The notes: generated by a model from the letters alone, not told the origin. Numbered from the stretch's first letter, positions 1 through 6,448 are shown. The stretch is DNA of 10,606 nucleotides from Methanomicrobia archaeon (GCA_023133315.1 JAGLWR010000030.1:1-10606); one strand, 5' to 3'. Numbers and translations: made by a program.

Positions 1-694
1 TTATTGCCTCTCTGTATTCTTTCTCCGCCGCTCTATATCTTTCGAGATCATCCAATAAAACTCCTAGACTATTATGTGCTTCTGCATCGTTTGGATTTAG
101 TTTTATAGCTTCTCTATACTTTTCCTCCGCTTCTTCATATCGTTCCAGATCGTGTAATAAAAGTCCGAGATTATAGTGGGCTTCTGTAAAATTTGGATCT
201 ATTGTTATTGCTTCTCTGTATTCCTTTTCTTCTTCATCATGTCGTTTTAATTCATGTAATAAATTCCCTAAATTATGGTGAAAATCTGCATCGTTCGGAT
301 TTATTTTTATAGCTTTCCTATATTCTTTTTCTGCTTCTTCGTACCGATTTAAGTCGGATAATAAATTCCCAGAATTAAAATGAGCATCAGCATGTTTTGG
401 ATCTATCTTTTTAGCTTTTATGTACTCTTCCTCTGCTTCATCGTATCTTTTTGATTCATGCAATAAATTTCCAAGATTTACGTGCGCATCTGTGAAATTC
501 GAATTTATTCTTATAGCTTCTCTATACTCTCTTTCCGCTTCTTCGTATCTTTTTAGATTATATAACAAAAAACCTAAGTTATAGTGAGCCTCTGCATTAC
601 TTGGATCTACTTCAATAATTCTCCTAAAAATCTTCTCAGCGACAGGATCTTGCTTTTTAGCGTATGAAACTCCCATGTCAATAAATGTATCAAT
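1..694 (-). repeat. Tandem ~102-bp coding repeats of the TPR array
   Basis: The DNA encoding the TPRs repeats with a 102-bp period (34 codons). Blocks such as the one encoding RYEEAE and YREAI recur with few base changes, while positions facing the variable surface differ more. The repeat is explained by the protein array. The last copy is cut by the window edge. Confidence 0.75.
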
Positions 695-772
695 ATTATC
701 TTTAGTCAACTTCTCCAACGCTTCGTCAACCCTACCCTCTTTAATGAGTTTTTTCAATGACTTTTTGTCCAC
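1..772 (-). CDS. TPR-repeat protein (3' end cut by window edge)
   Basis: Partial gene: 257 codons are visible and the frame stays open to base 1, so the C-terminus lies outside. After about 25 residues of lead-in the protein is a continuous array of 34-residue tetratricopeptide repeats. The first is degenerate (about 26-59); regular repeats begin near residues 60, 94, 128, 162, 196 and 230. They show the TPR pattern with A-x-x-NLG-x-LL, RYEEAE-x-YREAI and a closing DPN/NPN turn. TPR arrays are protein-protein interaction scaffolds; no catalytic domain, signal peptide or membrane segment is visible, so it is probably cytoplasmic with unknown partners. The GTG start is chosen because an in-frame TAA lies 18 bp upstream with no ATG between, and because a TATA box is centred 24 bp upstream, as expected for a leaderless mRNA. 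Family certain; specific role unknown. Confidence 0.9.
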   Translation of the reverse strand, partial: MDKKSLKKLIKEGRVDEALEKLTKDNIDTFIDMGVSYAKKQDPVAEKIFRRIIEVDPSNAEAHYNLGFLLYNLKRYEEAEREYREAIRINSNFTDAHVNLGNLLHESKRYDEAEEEYIKAKKIDPKHADAHFNSGNLLSDLNRYEEAEKEYRKAIKINPNDADFHHNLGNLLHELKRHDEEEKEYREAITIDPNFTEAHYNLGLLLHDLERYEEAEEKYREAIKLNPNDAEAHNSLGVLLDDLERYRAAEKEYREAI

Positions 773-790
773 AGTAAAAATAACATTCAG

Positions 791-801
791 TTATATATAA
801 A
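791..801 (-). promoter_or_regulatory. TATA box for the TPR gene
   Basis: On the minus strand the box reads TTTATATATAA. Its centre is about 24 bp from the GTG start at 772, the archaeal TATA-to-start distance expected when the transcript begins at or next to the start codon (leaderless). Inferred from sequence and spacing only. Confidence 0.6.
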
Positions 802-890
802 CTTATCGAATAGTAATTCTCAAAAAGAGAACTGGAATAATTTTGATCATGTGATATTTAGCAAAAGTCATAACGATCAAGGATAAACAA

Positions 891-898
891 TTTATATG
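891..898 (+). promoter_or_regulatory. TATA box for the nitroreductase operon
   Basis: TTTATATG is centred about 24 bp upstream of the ATG at 918. No Shine-Dalgarno motif precedes that ATG, so a leaderless transcript is likely. Confidence 0.55.
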
Positions 899-917
899 TT
901 AAAAAATATTATACTCC

Positions 918-1523
918 ATGAAAACCATAAAACTCCCAGCTCCACATTTCAAAGAACCTATGAATTTAGAAGAAGCGTTATACGGGAGACGATCGATAAG
1001 GAAATTCGCGGAAACACCGTTAGCGATAGATGAGGTTTCAATGATAATGTGGGCGGCGATGGGGAAGTCACAGTTCAGAAAAACTGTTCCATCCGCGGGT
1101 GCAAAATATCCTTTAGAACTTTATGCACTCGTTGGGAATGTTACCGGTATAGATACAGGATTTTACTACTATAACTGGCTTGAACATGACCTGGAGTTTA
1201 TCAACAAAGAAGATCTGAGAGAACCTCTCTGCGATGCGTCATTGGGTCAAGCATTTATTGTAAAAGCGCCGATGGATATTGTTATAGCTGCGGATTTTGA
1301 AAGAACGACTGTACGATACGGCAAAAGAGGTATACGATACGCATATATAGAAGCCGGGCACATCGGGCAGAATATATACCTGGCTTGTGAAGCTTTTAAC
1401 CTCGGGACAGTTGCTGTTGGTGCTTTCAACGATGAAAAGGTAAAAGAAGTTCTGGATATTGTACTGGATCCTCTCTACATAATGCCTGTGGGGCATAAAG
1501 ATTTAAATATTCTAAAAAAATAA
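918..1523 (+). CDS. SagB-type nitroreductase family flavoprotein
   Basis: A 201-residue FMN-dependent oxidoreductase of the nitroreductase superfamily, closest by motif to the SagB/ThcOx-type dehydrogenase branch. Visible signatures are the N-terminal RRSIRKF (24-30), whose arginines bind the FMN phosphate; PSAGAKYPLELY (58-69); EAGH followed by QNIYL (145-155); GTVAVGAF (163-170); and PLYIMPVG (185-192). Length is normal for a single domain; the enzyme should be a soluble homodimer. SagB proteins oxidise azolines in peptide natural products when encoded beside YcaO cyclodehydratases, but no YcaO or precursor peptide is seen here, so the substrate is unknown. The ATG at 918 is supported by the TATA spacing. 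The next gene starts 7 nt after the stop and is probably co-transcribed. Family confident; SagB subfamily moderately confident. Confidence 0.88.
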   Translation: MKTIKLPAPHFKEPMNLEEALYGRRSIRKFAETPLAIDEVSMIMWAAMGKSQFRKTVPSAGAKYPLELYALVGNVTGIDTGFYYYNWLEHDLEFINKEDLREPLCDASLGQAFIVKAPMDIVIAADFERTTVRYGKRGIRYAYIEAGHIGQNIYLACEAFNLGTVAVGAFNDEKVKEVLDIVLDPLYIMPVGHKDLNILKK

Positions 1524-1530
1524 TGTAACT

Positions 1531-2301
1531 ATGAACGAAAAACTTAAACCGTACGTCTATGCCGCCTTTGCGATCTGCATTATTATAGGTTCTTTTTATC
1601 TCTATACAGAGTTTGGTAAAGAAAAAGAAGTGAAGATAACGTTAAACGAGGCTCCCAAAGAGTTACTTATAGGAGAAACGGGGTCACTGACGTTTACAAT
1701 AAAGAACAACACAAAGACGCAGATGGATTTTGATATATGGTTTGAATCACAATACTTTGAAGCAGATTTCACATTTAAAGAAGATATAGATCCAGATAAA
1801 GCGAGCAGTTTTACACTGGAGATAAAAGCTAAGAATATAGATGGAAATTCCAGAAAAACTAATTTCAAGATAATCGCACAGTCAGGAGAGAAAAATTTTG
1901 TCAAAACCCTGGAAATAACAATAAAAAAGCCTGAAGTTATCATAGCCGAAGTTGACCCTGACAAACTGAAGGTTAAAGCTAAATCCACAAAACTTATTTC
2001 TGTGAGAATAAAAAATAAAGAAAAAATAGGTCTTGAAAATTTAAAAATAAAATTTACGTCGGGATACAAATATTACTCCGTGGACAGAGAAGGGCTCGAA
2101 CAGATTAATAATTCATATATATACGAGATACAAGAATCTTTACTGTATAATGAAGAATTGGTAAAGACTTTTTACGTAACAAGTGATCTGACACCCGGGA
2201 GCATGCGGGTGGAGTATATCCTGAGGGTAGAACTTCTCTGGAAAGATTTTTTGATGGACGAAAAGGATATTTATTTTGAAGTGGAGCCTATGGGGTCCTA
2301 G
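1531..2301 (+). CDS. Membrane-anchored protein with predicted beta-sandwich (Ig-like) repeats
   Basis: A 256-residue protein of no recognised named family. An N-terminal transmembrane helix (about residues 8-26, followed by EFGKEKE) suggests a single-pass anchor with the rest outside the cell. The remainder shows two stretches of alternating beta-strand character, about 34-132 and 135-253. The patterns GSLTFTIKNNT, SFTLEIKAKN and KLISVRIKNKEKIGLENLKI resemble archaeal CARDB/NPCBM-associated-type surface beta-sandwich domains; this is inference. N-glycosylation sequons lie at N59 (NNT) and N193 (NNS). It starts 7 nt after the nitroreductase stop, implying one transcript. Its stop codon overlaps the stop of the convergent polymerase gene. 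A role in surface adhesion or as a structural module is plausible but unproven. Confidence 0.8.
   Translation: MNEKLKPYVYAAFAICIIIGSFYLYTEFGKEKEVKITLNEAPKELLIGETGSLTFTIKNNTKTQMDFDIWFESQYFEADFTFKEDIDPDKASSFTLEIKAKNIDGNSRKTNFKIIAQSGEKNFVKTLEITIKKPEVIIAEVDPDKLKVKAKSTKLISVRIKNKEKIGLENLKIKFTSGYKYYSVDREGLEQINNSYIYEIQESLLYNEELVKTFYVTSDLTPGSMRVEYILRVELLWKDFLMDEKDIYFEVEPMGS
2298..2301. other. Palindromic CTAG providing stop codons on both strands
   Basis: The four bases CTAG read TAG on the plus strand (2299-2301) and TAG on the minus strand (2300-2298). They terminate the anchored beta-sandwich gene and the polymerase gene at the same spot, with no intergenic DNA. Confidence 0.95.
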
Positions 2302-3926
2302 CTTCTGTAAAGAATGTATAAAAAACCTACAAAAAAAGTAAGAAGAACTTCAAAGTCTACAATGCCTGTTTCTATCCCTATTATGGCGTAACCTAGGAAT
2401 ATGGAGTAAAATGCAATGAATAAAGCCTTTTCTCTTCCCTCTATTTTTTTTATAAGATCGTGGCTCTTTCTTAAAAGAAATCCCAAAAAAAACATTCCCA
2501 AAAATACGCCTATGATGCCAAAATCAATGACAAGGGGGCCCATTATCGTAGACGTTATGGATACATTACCTGCACCGACAAATACTCCTATGTATCTTCT
2601 CGGAGAGTACGCCAATCCTGGCATCAAGGTTGCTAAAGAAGGATAAGAGGCAACATGAACAAAACCATGAGTGAAACCTCGTAACCCCCCTAACTGCGCA
2701 AGGATATCGTATGAAGAGAGCGTCAATCCTACCCTGTACCTGATCGCATCTATTACCGATATTTTTGTTTGCAAGATTATGTTTCTCAGGCCTGTCATGG
2801 CTATCAATCCCAAGGCCCCAGCTCCGCCGAGAATCGTTATCTCTTCAAGCGTTATTAGTTCTGTGAACGCAGATGCGATTAAAACTCCTATAATTGTTAA
2901 TGCTATCTGGGTTCTGTATCCCAGGATCCCCATAGTTATTAAGGTAAATACAACGAATATAAGGGCCACAGATCGTGCCTTTTTTTTCTCCATCTCCATG
3001 CCTACCAGAGAAACAAGGAGAATGGTACCGAGAGGAAGGAGATGTGCGGCCATCGTATACCATGGATCCAAACTCCCTCTTTTCAAAGGCTCCAGGATCG
3101 GGATGCCGCCGTACGCTACGAGATCGAGTATCCAGTAAAATGTGCCTATGACGATCAGAAGAAAAGTAATCTTCCATAAATTATTGGTGACTATTTCATG
3201 AAGTTTCCCTTTATTTCCTATGAAAATTATAACCATCAGATAATAAAGGAAGAAAAATATCCAGTATCCCAGAGCAAACGGGAGTATTGAGGGATACTGT
3301 CCGAATAAAATTAAAATCGAAAAGAGAACGAGAAAACTCTTTAAATTTTTAATATGGTAATCTTCATTATGTCTTAATGACAAAGCCATAAAAAGGAGAG
3401 ATAAAAATAAATAGGGCAATGAAATCGCCCAGTATCCTATCTGAAAGAATATGAGCAGAGAAACTACGAAAGCCGTTAAATAAATCTCAAAGGAGTATTT
3501 TTTCTGCGATAAATAAATCATGGAGAAAGGTATGAGTCCCAACTTTGAAAATATACTCCAGTTATAAAAAGTTAGAGCCACAAAAATAAAAAAAAGGATT
3601 AAAGACGGATAAAAGAACTTCTCTGGAAGCTCTATCTTCCTAAATTTTATTTTAACCCCCAGAAAAAAACCAAATAATCCTAAAAATAATGTAAATGTAC
3701 CATAGTAAGATATGGGTGCATCAGAAACTCCCAAAAAAATGATAAATATTAAAATAAATATAAGGGGATGAAAAAACCTTGTAGATGTTCTTCTCCTCCC
3801 GAAATATTTTATCTCCGGAAATTTACTCAGTTTTGATAAAAAAATGTCTCCTATGCTGGCAAAATTGCTTTTTTTATAAGATAGATTTATATTTTCAACT
3901 ATTCTGTCAAAAAACTCTTGAATCAT
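2298..3926 (-). CDS. O-antigen polymerase-like (Wzy-type) multi-pass membrane protein
   Basis: A 542-residue polytopic membrane protein with roughly 12-14 hydrophobic segments between residues 53 and 540. It resembles the archaeal oligosaccharide repeat unit polymerase group (Wzy-like, Pfam O_anti_polymase type). Supporting motifs are DLVAYGGIPIL (268-278), the GYRTQ motif at 336-340 at the start of a helix, and a large extramembrane loop (about 380-460) with conserved-looking R397, R416 and H420. Members of this type join lipid-linked oligosaccharide repeats at the outer face of the membrane to make a surface polymer; the actual substrate here is unknown. The ATG at 3926 follows the upstream TAA by a single base, so it is the third gene of a tight operon. 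Its TAG stop lies in a CTAG that also ends the convergent gene. Family assignment rests on motifs and topology. Confidence 0.75.
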   Translation of the reverse strand: MIQEFFDRIVENINLSYKKSNFASIGDIFLSKLSKFPEIKYFGRRRTSTRFFHPLIFILIFIIFLGVSDAPISYYGTFTLFLGLFGFFLGVKIKFRKIELPEKFFYPSLILFFIFVALTFYNWSIFSKLGLIPFSMIYLSQKKYSFEIYLTAFVVSLLIFFQIGYWAISLPYLFLSLLFMALSLRHNEDYHIKNLKSFLVLFSILILFGQYPSILPFALGYWIFFFLYYLMVIIFIGNKGKLHEIVTNNLWKITFLLIVIGTFYWILDLVAYGGIPILEPLKRGSLDPWYTMAAHLLPLGTILLVSLVGMEMEKKKARSVALIFVVFTLITMGILGYRTQIALTIIGVLIASAFTELITLEEITILGGAGALGLIAMTGLRNIILQTKISVIDAIRYRVGLTLSSYDILAQLGGLRGFTHGFVHVASYPSLATLMPGLAYSPRRYIGVFVGAGNVSITSTIMGPLVIDFGIIGVFLGMFFLGFLLRKSHDLIKKIEGREKALFIAFYSIFLGYAIIGIETGIVDFEVLLTFFVGFLYILYRS

Positions 3927-3927
3927 G

Positions 3928-4698
3928 TTACAACCTTATGTGTATTGAATCTTTATAGATGTAAGAGTTTTCATCGTCCGTTTCTTTTATTTTATACTTT
4001 TCTAACTCTTCTATTTCGTTTTCTGTTCTCACAATGACCCAGAAATCTCCCGTATAGATCTTTTCCGGTTTTATTATACTATCAAGATTTTCTAGTTCCT
4101 TTATACTGAACTGTTCTAATTTTAGAGTATTTTCACCGAAATGAACGTTCTTGCAGTATACTATTTTCTCCAGCTCTTCATTAACATCACTGTAAGGAAT
4201 CACAGTGAACTCTCCGGATATGGCTATATCGTAGATCCCTTTAAATTCCATGAACTCTGAGATGTATACTATGTGATTATATAGTTCTTCAAAATTTTTT
4301 GTTTCTATAGGTTTTGCCTCATAAAATACCGTAGATTTGTTTTCAACAGTCATTATAATCTTTTCCGCAGATACGGCTTCTTTGTAACTCATTACCCCTC
4401 CAATGTTATATTTTTTTCCTTCATAATCTTTAAGAATGAAATAACCTTTCCCAGTCTCTGTAACAAAGCCGGTATCTTCAAACTTTGAATCATCCATATT
4501 CAGTCTCCCGACTATTTTAACATTATACAAAAAACCTTTGCTCGTGTAGTTCTCAAAGTCTTTGATGGCTTTAAAAATCTGAGATCCTGAGTATTCCAGA
4601 GTTTCTCTCTGTTTGTACTCCCCGTATTTTGAGAAATAAGAAAAAAGACAAATTAAAATTAGTAAAAATATCAAAAAATCTAAAAATTTAATCCGCAT
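3928..4698 (-). CDS. Single-pass membrane protein of unknown function
   Basis: A 256-residue protein not recognised as a characterised family. The N-terminus MRIKFLDF leads into a hydrophobic helix (about 5-22), then a soluble part that is presumably extracytoplasmic. It contains a beta-rich stretch (about 56-105: KIVGRL, GFVTETGKGYFILKDYEGKKYNIGG in pieces) and an acidic C-terminus (ENEIEELEKYKIKETDDEN in pieces). A distant similarity to DUF4330-type anchored proteins is possible but I cannot confirm it. Sequons lie at N50 (NYT) and N120 (NKS). The ATG at 4698 is preferred over the in-frame TTG three bases earlier because AGGTG at 4706-4710 stands 7 nt upstream of the ATG. The upstream gene's stop and this ATG share one base (TGATG), indicating translational coupling. 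It lies between the duplicated anchored protein and the polymerase, so a shared surface role is inferred. Confidence 0.8.
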   Translation of the reverse strand: MRIKFLDFLIFLLILICLFSYFSKYGEYKQRETLEYSGSQIFKAIKDFENYTSKGFLYNVKIVGRLNMDDSKFEDTGFVTETGKGYFILKDYEGKKYNIGGVMSYKEAVSAEKIIMTVENKSTVFYEAKPIETKNFEELYNHIVYISEFMEFKGIYDIAISGEFTVIPYSDVNEELEKIVYCKNVHFGENTLKLEQFSIKELENLDSIIKPEKIYTGDFWVIVRTENEIEELEKYKIKETDDENSYIYKDSIHIRL

Positions 4699-5675
4699 CA
4701 ACTTCCACCTAATATAGTGGCCAACCCCATGGAGAATTTCTCTATGTCCTCATAATTCGCAACTTCCAAATAAATAAATCCCTCTCTCGGTATATAGATG
4801 CCGTCTTCTTCTGCATTGTCTGCTGCTGTTCTTACGGCGTATATGGGCGATTCCTCAGTTCCTATTATCTCCATGTATATCATAAGTTTATCGAGCAATG
4901 TAATATCTGTTATAACCAATGTAGCCTCTTCGATCATCTCTGGTCTGACTCTGCCAAAAATATTAGATATGTATGCCACACCCTTTGTTAACTCACGGTT
5001 TTCTTCTCCCGCTCCCTCCCAGGGTGTGTGGAGCAGATATAACTTCTCTGCACTCTTGTTTATCAGGGGAGTTCTTATAATACTGAATATCGCGTTCTGA
5101 TTCTCGCTGAGAGCAGTTTGTTGTATCACTGAAAAAGCGGATAAATTGAAAGTCTCCCCTTCTATACTGAAGGGAATAACAACTTTGTAAGGCATTGTAG
5201 CAAGATCATATATGTGTTCAGAGGCATAGGCGAACAGACTCTGAATTTCCTCTAAATTCCGGGCTTTGATAATGAATACATTATTTCTCACAACGGTTAT
5301 GGAAAGATCACCCTCTTCTACGAGTATGACAGGATTATTGGTAGTACCATTCCTATGGCAGAAAATCATAAATTTATCAAGAAATTCGAGTTTTTCAGCA
5401 TGAATATTATAATCTACACTTTCCAGGTACTTGGCTATTGTGTCATCTTTTGTGTAATACACAGTTATTCTATCGACATTTCCCGCAAGTTTCTCTAGAT
5501 CTACATACGTGCCTTTGTAACCCTTTACAGGTAGCGAAATCTCTCCAACATCAAAATATGTGACTTTTGGAGTTCCGGATGTTTTGAAGGCCGTGCTTGA
5601 TCCATACGCCAATACAGATAAAAATACAATTATGACCGCAGACGCTCCGATTAATACGTATCTTTTTTTGTCCAT
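4698..5675 (-). CDS. Membrane-anchored protein with an internal duplication, unknown function
   Basis: A 325-residue protein that I do not recognise as a named family. MDKKR is followed by a hydrophobic helix (about 6-24), giving an N-terminal anchor or signal with a large outside part. Two segments look homologous: 99-155 begins LDKFMIF, then NGTTNNPVILV; 261-321 begins LDKLMIY, then IGTEESPIYAV. Each continues through strand-rich sequence to an acidic helix start (NLEEIQSL versus NYEDIEKF). Sequons lie at N109 (NGT), N177 (NLS) and N206 (NKS). It is the first gene of a three-gene operon ending with the Wzy-like polymerase. A GTG at 5702 would give nine more residues, but it lies upstream of the predicted transcription start. 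The ATG at 5675 has GGTG 5 nt upstream. The repeated module is loosely reminiscent of archaeal surface-protein domains; that is a guess. Confidence 0.82.
   Translation of the reverse strand: MDKKRYVLIGASAVIIVFLSVLAYGSSTAFKTSGTPKVTYFDVGEISLPVKGYKGTYVDLEKLAGNVDRITVYYTKDDTIAKYLESVDYNIHAEKLEFLDKFMIFCHRNGTTNNPVILVEEGDLSITVVRNNVFIIKARNLEEIQSLFAYASEHIYDLATMPYKVVIPFSIEGETFNLSAFSVIQQTALSENQNAIFSIIRTPLINKSAEKLYLLHTPWEGAGEENRELTKGVAYISNIFGRVRPEMIEEATLVITDITLLDKLMIYMEIIGTEESPIYAVRTAADNAEEDGIYIPREGFIYLEVANYEDIEKFSMGLATILGGS
4706..4710 (-). promoter_or_regulatory. Ribosome binding site AGGTG deciding the start at 4698
   Basis: AGGTG on the minus strand is complementary to the archaeal 16S 3' end (CACCU) and lies 7 nt from the ATG at 4698, but only 4 nt from the TTG at 4701. 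It is inside the end of the upstream coding region. Confidence 0.6.
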
Positions 5676-5680
5676 TGCAA

Positions 5681-5684
5681 CACC
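5681..5684 (-). promoter_or_regulatory. Ribosome binding site GGTG for the surface operon
   Basis: GGTG on the minus strand stands 5 nt upstream of the ATG at 5675 and supports this start over the GTG at 5702. A short leader of about 12 nt is predicted from the TATA box at 5707-5718. Confidence 0.5.
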
Positions 5685-5706
5685 AAAGATAGAGTTACAC
5701 ACTATC

Positions 5707-5718
5707 TTTTTAAATTTT
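5707..5718 (-). promoter_or_regulatory. TATA box of the three-gene surface operon
   Basis: An AAAATTTAAAAA stretch on the minus strand matches an archaeal TATA box. A start site about 26 bp downstream would be near 5687, just before the GGTG motif and the ATG at 5675. It lies between the poly-U tract of the upstream gene and the operon, so the operon probably has its own promoter. Confidence 0.5.
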
Positions 5719-5734
5719 GTGTTTCTGAGATTTT

Positions 5735-5752
5735 GAAAAAAAATAAAAAAAG
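5735..5752 (-). terminator. Poly-U terminator of the RAM-domain gene
   Basis: On the minus strand, two T runs (T7, A, T8) begin 4 nt after the stop codon at 5756. There is no stem-loop; oligo-T tracts alone terminate archaeal RNA polymerase. It separates this gene from the next promoter. Confidence 0.65.
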
Positions 5753-5755
5753 TCG

Positions 5756-5983
5756 TTATAAAGCTATCATGGTCGATGTCATCTCTATATGGCTTATTGC
5801 TCTTATTTTTTCTGTAATAAAAGCGTCTAAATCCTTTAAATCATTCAATTCTAGTTTTATGACTAAGTCATACTCACCGTAAACGACATAGACTTCTTTT
5901 ATCTCATTAAACTCTTTTAGTTCTGCTTGAACCTCTTTTTCTTTTCCTACCTCTGTTACACAGAGAATGTATGCTACTACCAT
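5756..5983 (-). CDS. Stand-alone Lrp/AsnC ligand-binding (RAM) domain protein
   Basis: A complete 75-residue protein consisting only of the Lrp/AsnC C-terminal effector domain (alpha-beta RAM fold). The pattern matches: AYILCVTEVGKE-x-EV, EFNEIKEVYVVYGEYDLVIKLE and a C-terminal SHIEMTSTMIAL strand. The DNA-binding helix-turn-helix of full Lrp proteins is absent and the gene is not truncated: it has its own start, promoter and terminator. Such small proteins form dimers or octamers, bind amino acids, and may co-assemble with full-length Lrp paralogues to modify their regulation. The ligand cannot be told from sequence. A TATA box is centred about 34 bp upstream of the ATG, giving a leader of about 8 nt. 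The direct repeat CATGATA (5981-5987 and 5994-6000) overlaps the predicted start region. Confidence 0.9.
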   Translation of the reverse strand: MVVAYILCVTEVGKEKEVQAELKEFNEIKEVYVVYGEYDLVIKLELNDLKDLDAFITEKIRAISHIEMTSTMIAL

Positions 5984-6012
5984 GATACCACATCATGATA
6001 TTGCTTCTTATC

Positions 6013-6020
6013 TATTTAAA
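6013..6020 (-). promoter_or_regulatory. TATA box of the RAM-domain gene
   Basis: TTTAAATA on the minus strand is centred about 33 bp upstream of the ATG at 5983. The predicted transcript would begin near 5990, within the CATGATA direct repeat. Confidence 0.55.
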
Positions 6021-6036
6021 TTTTTTGTAAAACTAT

Positions 6037-6390
6037 TCATTTCCTGAAAATAAGCCATCCGAAATTTGTTTTTATCAAAATATATTTTCCTTTTATTTTT
6101 TTGCCGTGTATGTTGATACTTATCTCCGTATCCGTCCACTTTTCCTCTTCATAATGCCCTTTATCCCAGATTTCTACCTTTCCGGCTCCGTATCCTTCTT
6201 TTATAACTCCTTCAAAATTTCCATAATCCAACGGGTGATCCTCTACTGGAATGACCAATCGCTTCACTCCTCTTTTTTCAGGGATACCTTTTGGCACGGC
6301 CCAGCTCTTTAAAACTCCGTCTTTCTCCAATCGAAGGTCATAATGTAGATGGGAGGCATAATGTTTCTGGACAACGTAGATTCTTTTCAT
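6037..6390 (-). CDS. LigD-type DNA 3'-phosphoesterase, stand-alone
   Basis: A 117-residue protein equal to the 3'-phosphoesterase (PE) domain of bacterial DNA ligase D. Family signatures are VVQKHYASHLHYDLRLE (6-22), SWAVPKG (29-35), EDHPLDYGNFEG (50-61), GYGAGKVEIWDKG (66-78), GKKIKGKYILI (95-105) and WLIF near the end. Metal-site and phosphate-binding residues known for the family are present: H10, H16, D18, R20 and H52. PE trims 3'-terminal ribonucleotides and 3'-phosphates to leave a 3'-OH for polymerase or ligase; stand-alone archaeal versions are known, including in split archaeal end-joining systems. No Ku, ligase or LigD-type polymerase gene lies in this window. The ATG at 6390 is about 24 bp from a weak TATA box, so the message is probably leaderless. 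Confidence 0.93.
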   Translation of the reverse strand: MKRIYVVQKHYASHLHYDLRLEKDGVLKSWAVPKGIPEKRGVKRLVIPVEDHPLDYGNFEGVIKEGYGAGKVEIWDKGHYEEEKWTDTEISINIHGKKIKGKYILIKTNFGWLIFRK

Positions 6391-6407
6391 AAAGATTATG
6401 GGATTTG

Positions 6408-6419
6408 GAAAATAAAAAG
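6408..6419 (-). promoter_or_regulatory. Weak TATA box for the 3'-phosphoesterase gene
   Basis: CTTTTTATTTTC on the minus strand is centred about 24 bp from the ATG at 6390, the same spacing as the other leaderless genes here. The match to consensus is only moderate. Confidence 0.4.
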
Positions 6420-6440
6420 AATGTGTATCGTAACATAACC

Positions 6441-6448
6441 TATTTAAA
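6441..6448 (+). promoter_or_regulatory. TATA box for the metallophosphoesterase gene
   Basis: TATTTAAA on the plus strand predicts a transcription start near 6470. That is downstream of the first in-frame ATG (6458), so translation probably starts at GTG 6470 or ATG 6479. Confidence 0.5.

Larger units (their letters stand above)
773..917. other. Divergent intergenic region between TPR gene and nitroreductase
   Basis: This 145-bp AT-rich gap is the largest non-coding stretch in the window. It holds two back-to-back TATA boxes, one for each divergent gene, about 90 bp apart. Between them is a short imperfect dyad (ATCA, 2-bp spacer, TGAT at 846-855) that is too short to call an operator. No ORF or RNA gene is evident. 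Confidence 0.6.

Noticed and set aside
1..694. Possible CRISPR-like or non-coding tandem repeat
   Set aside because: The 102-bp period equals 34 codons and translates to canonical TPRs; there are no short palindromic repeats with unique spacers.
846..855. Dyad ATCA-TG-TGAT between the divergent promoters
   Set aside because: Only 4-bp arms in AT-rich DNA; expected by chance and not placed over either TATA box.
1602..2069. A 155-codon minus-strand frame inside the anchored beta-sandwich gene
   Set aside because: Hydrophobic composition is the antisense of Lys/Glu-rich codons; no start signals and it is fully contained in a credible gene.
2671..3138. A 155-codon plus-strand frame inside the polymerase gene
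   Set aside because: Antisense shadow of the polytopic protein; Arg/Pro/Ile-rich translation with no motif.
5676..5702. GTG at 5702 as start of the duplicated anchored protein
   Set aside because: It would precede the transcription start predicted from the TATA box at 5707-5718; the ATG at 5675 has GGTG 5 nt upstream and puts Lys-Lys-Arg right before the membrane helix.
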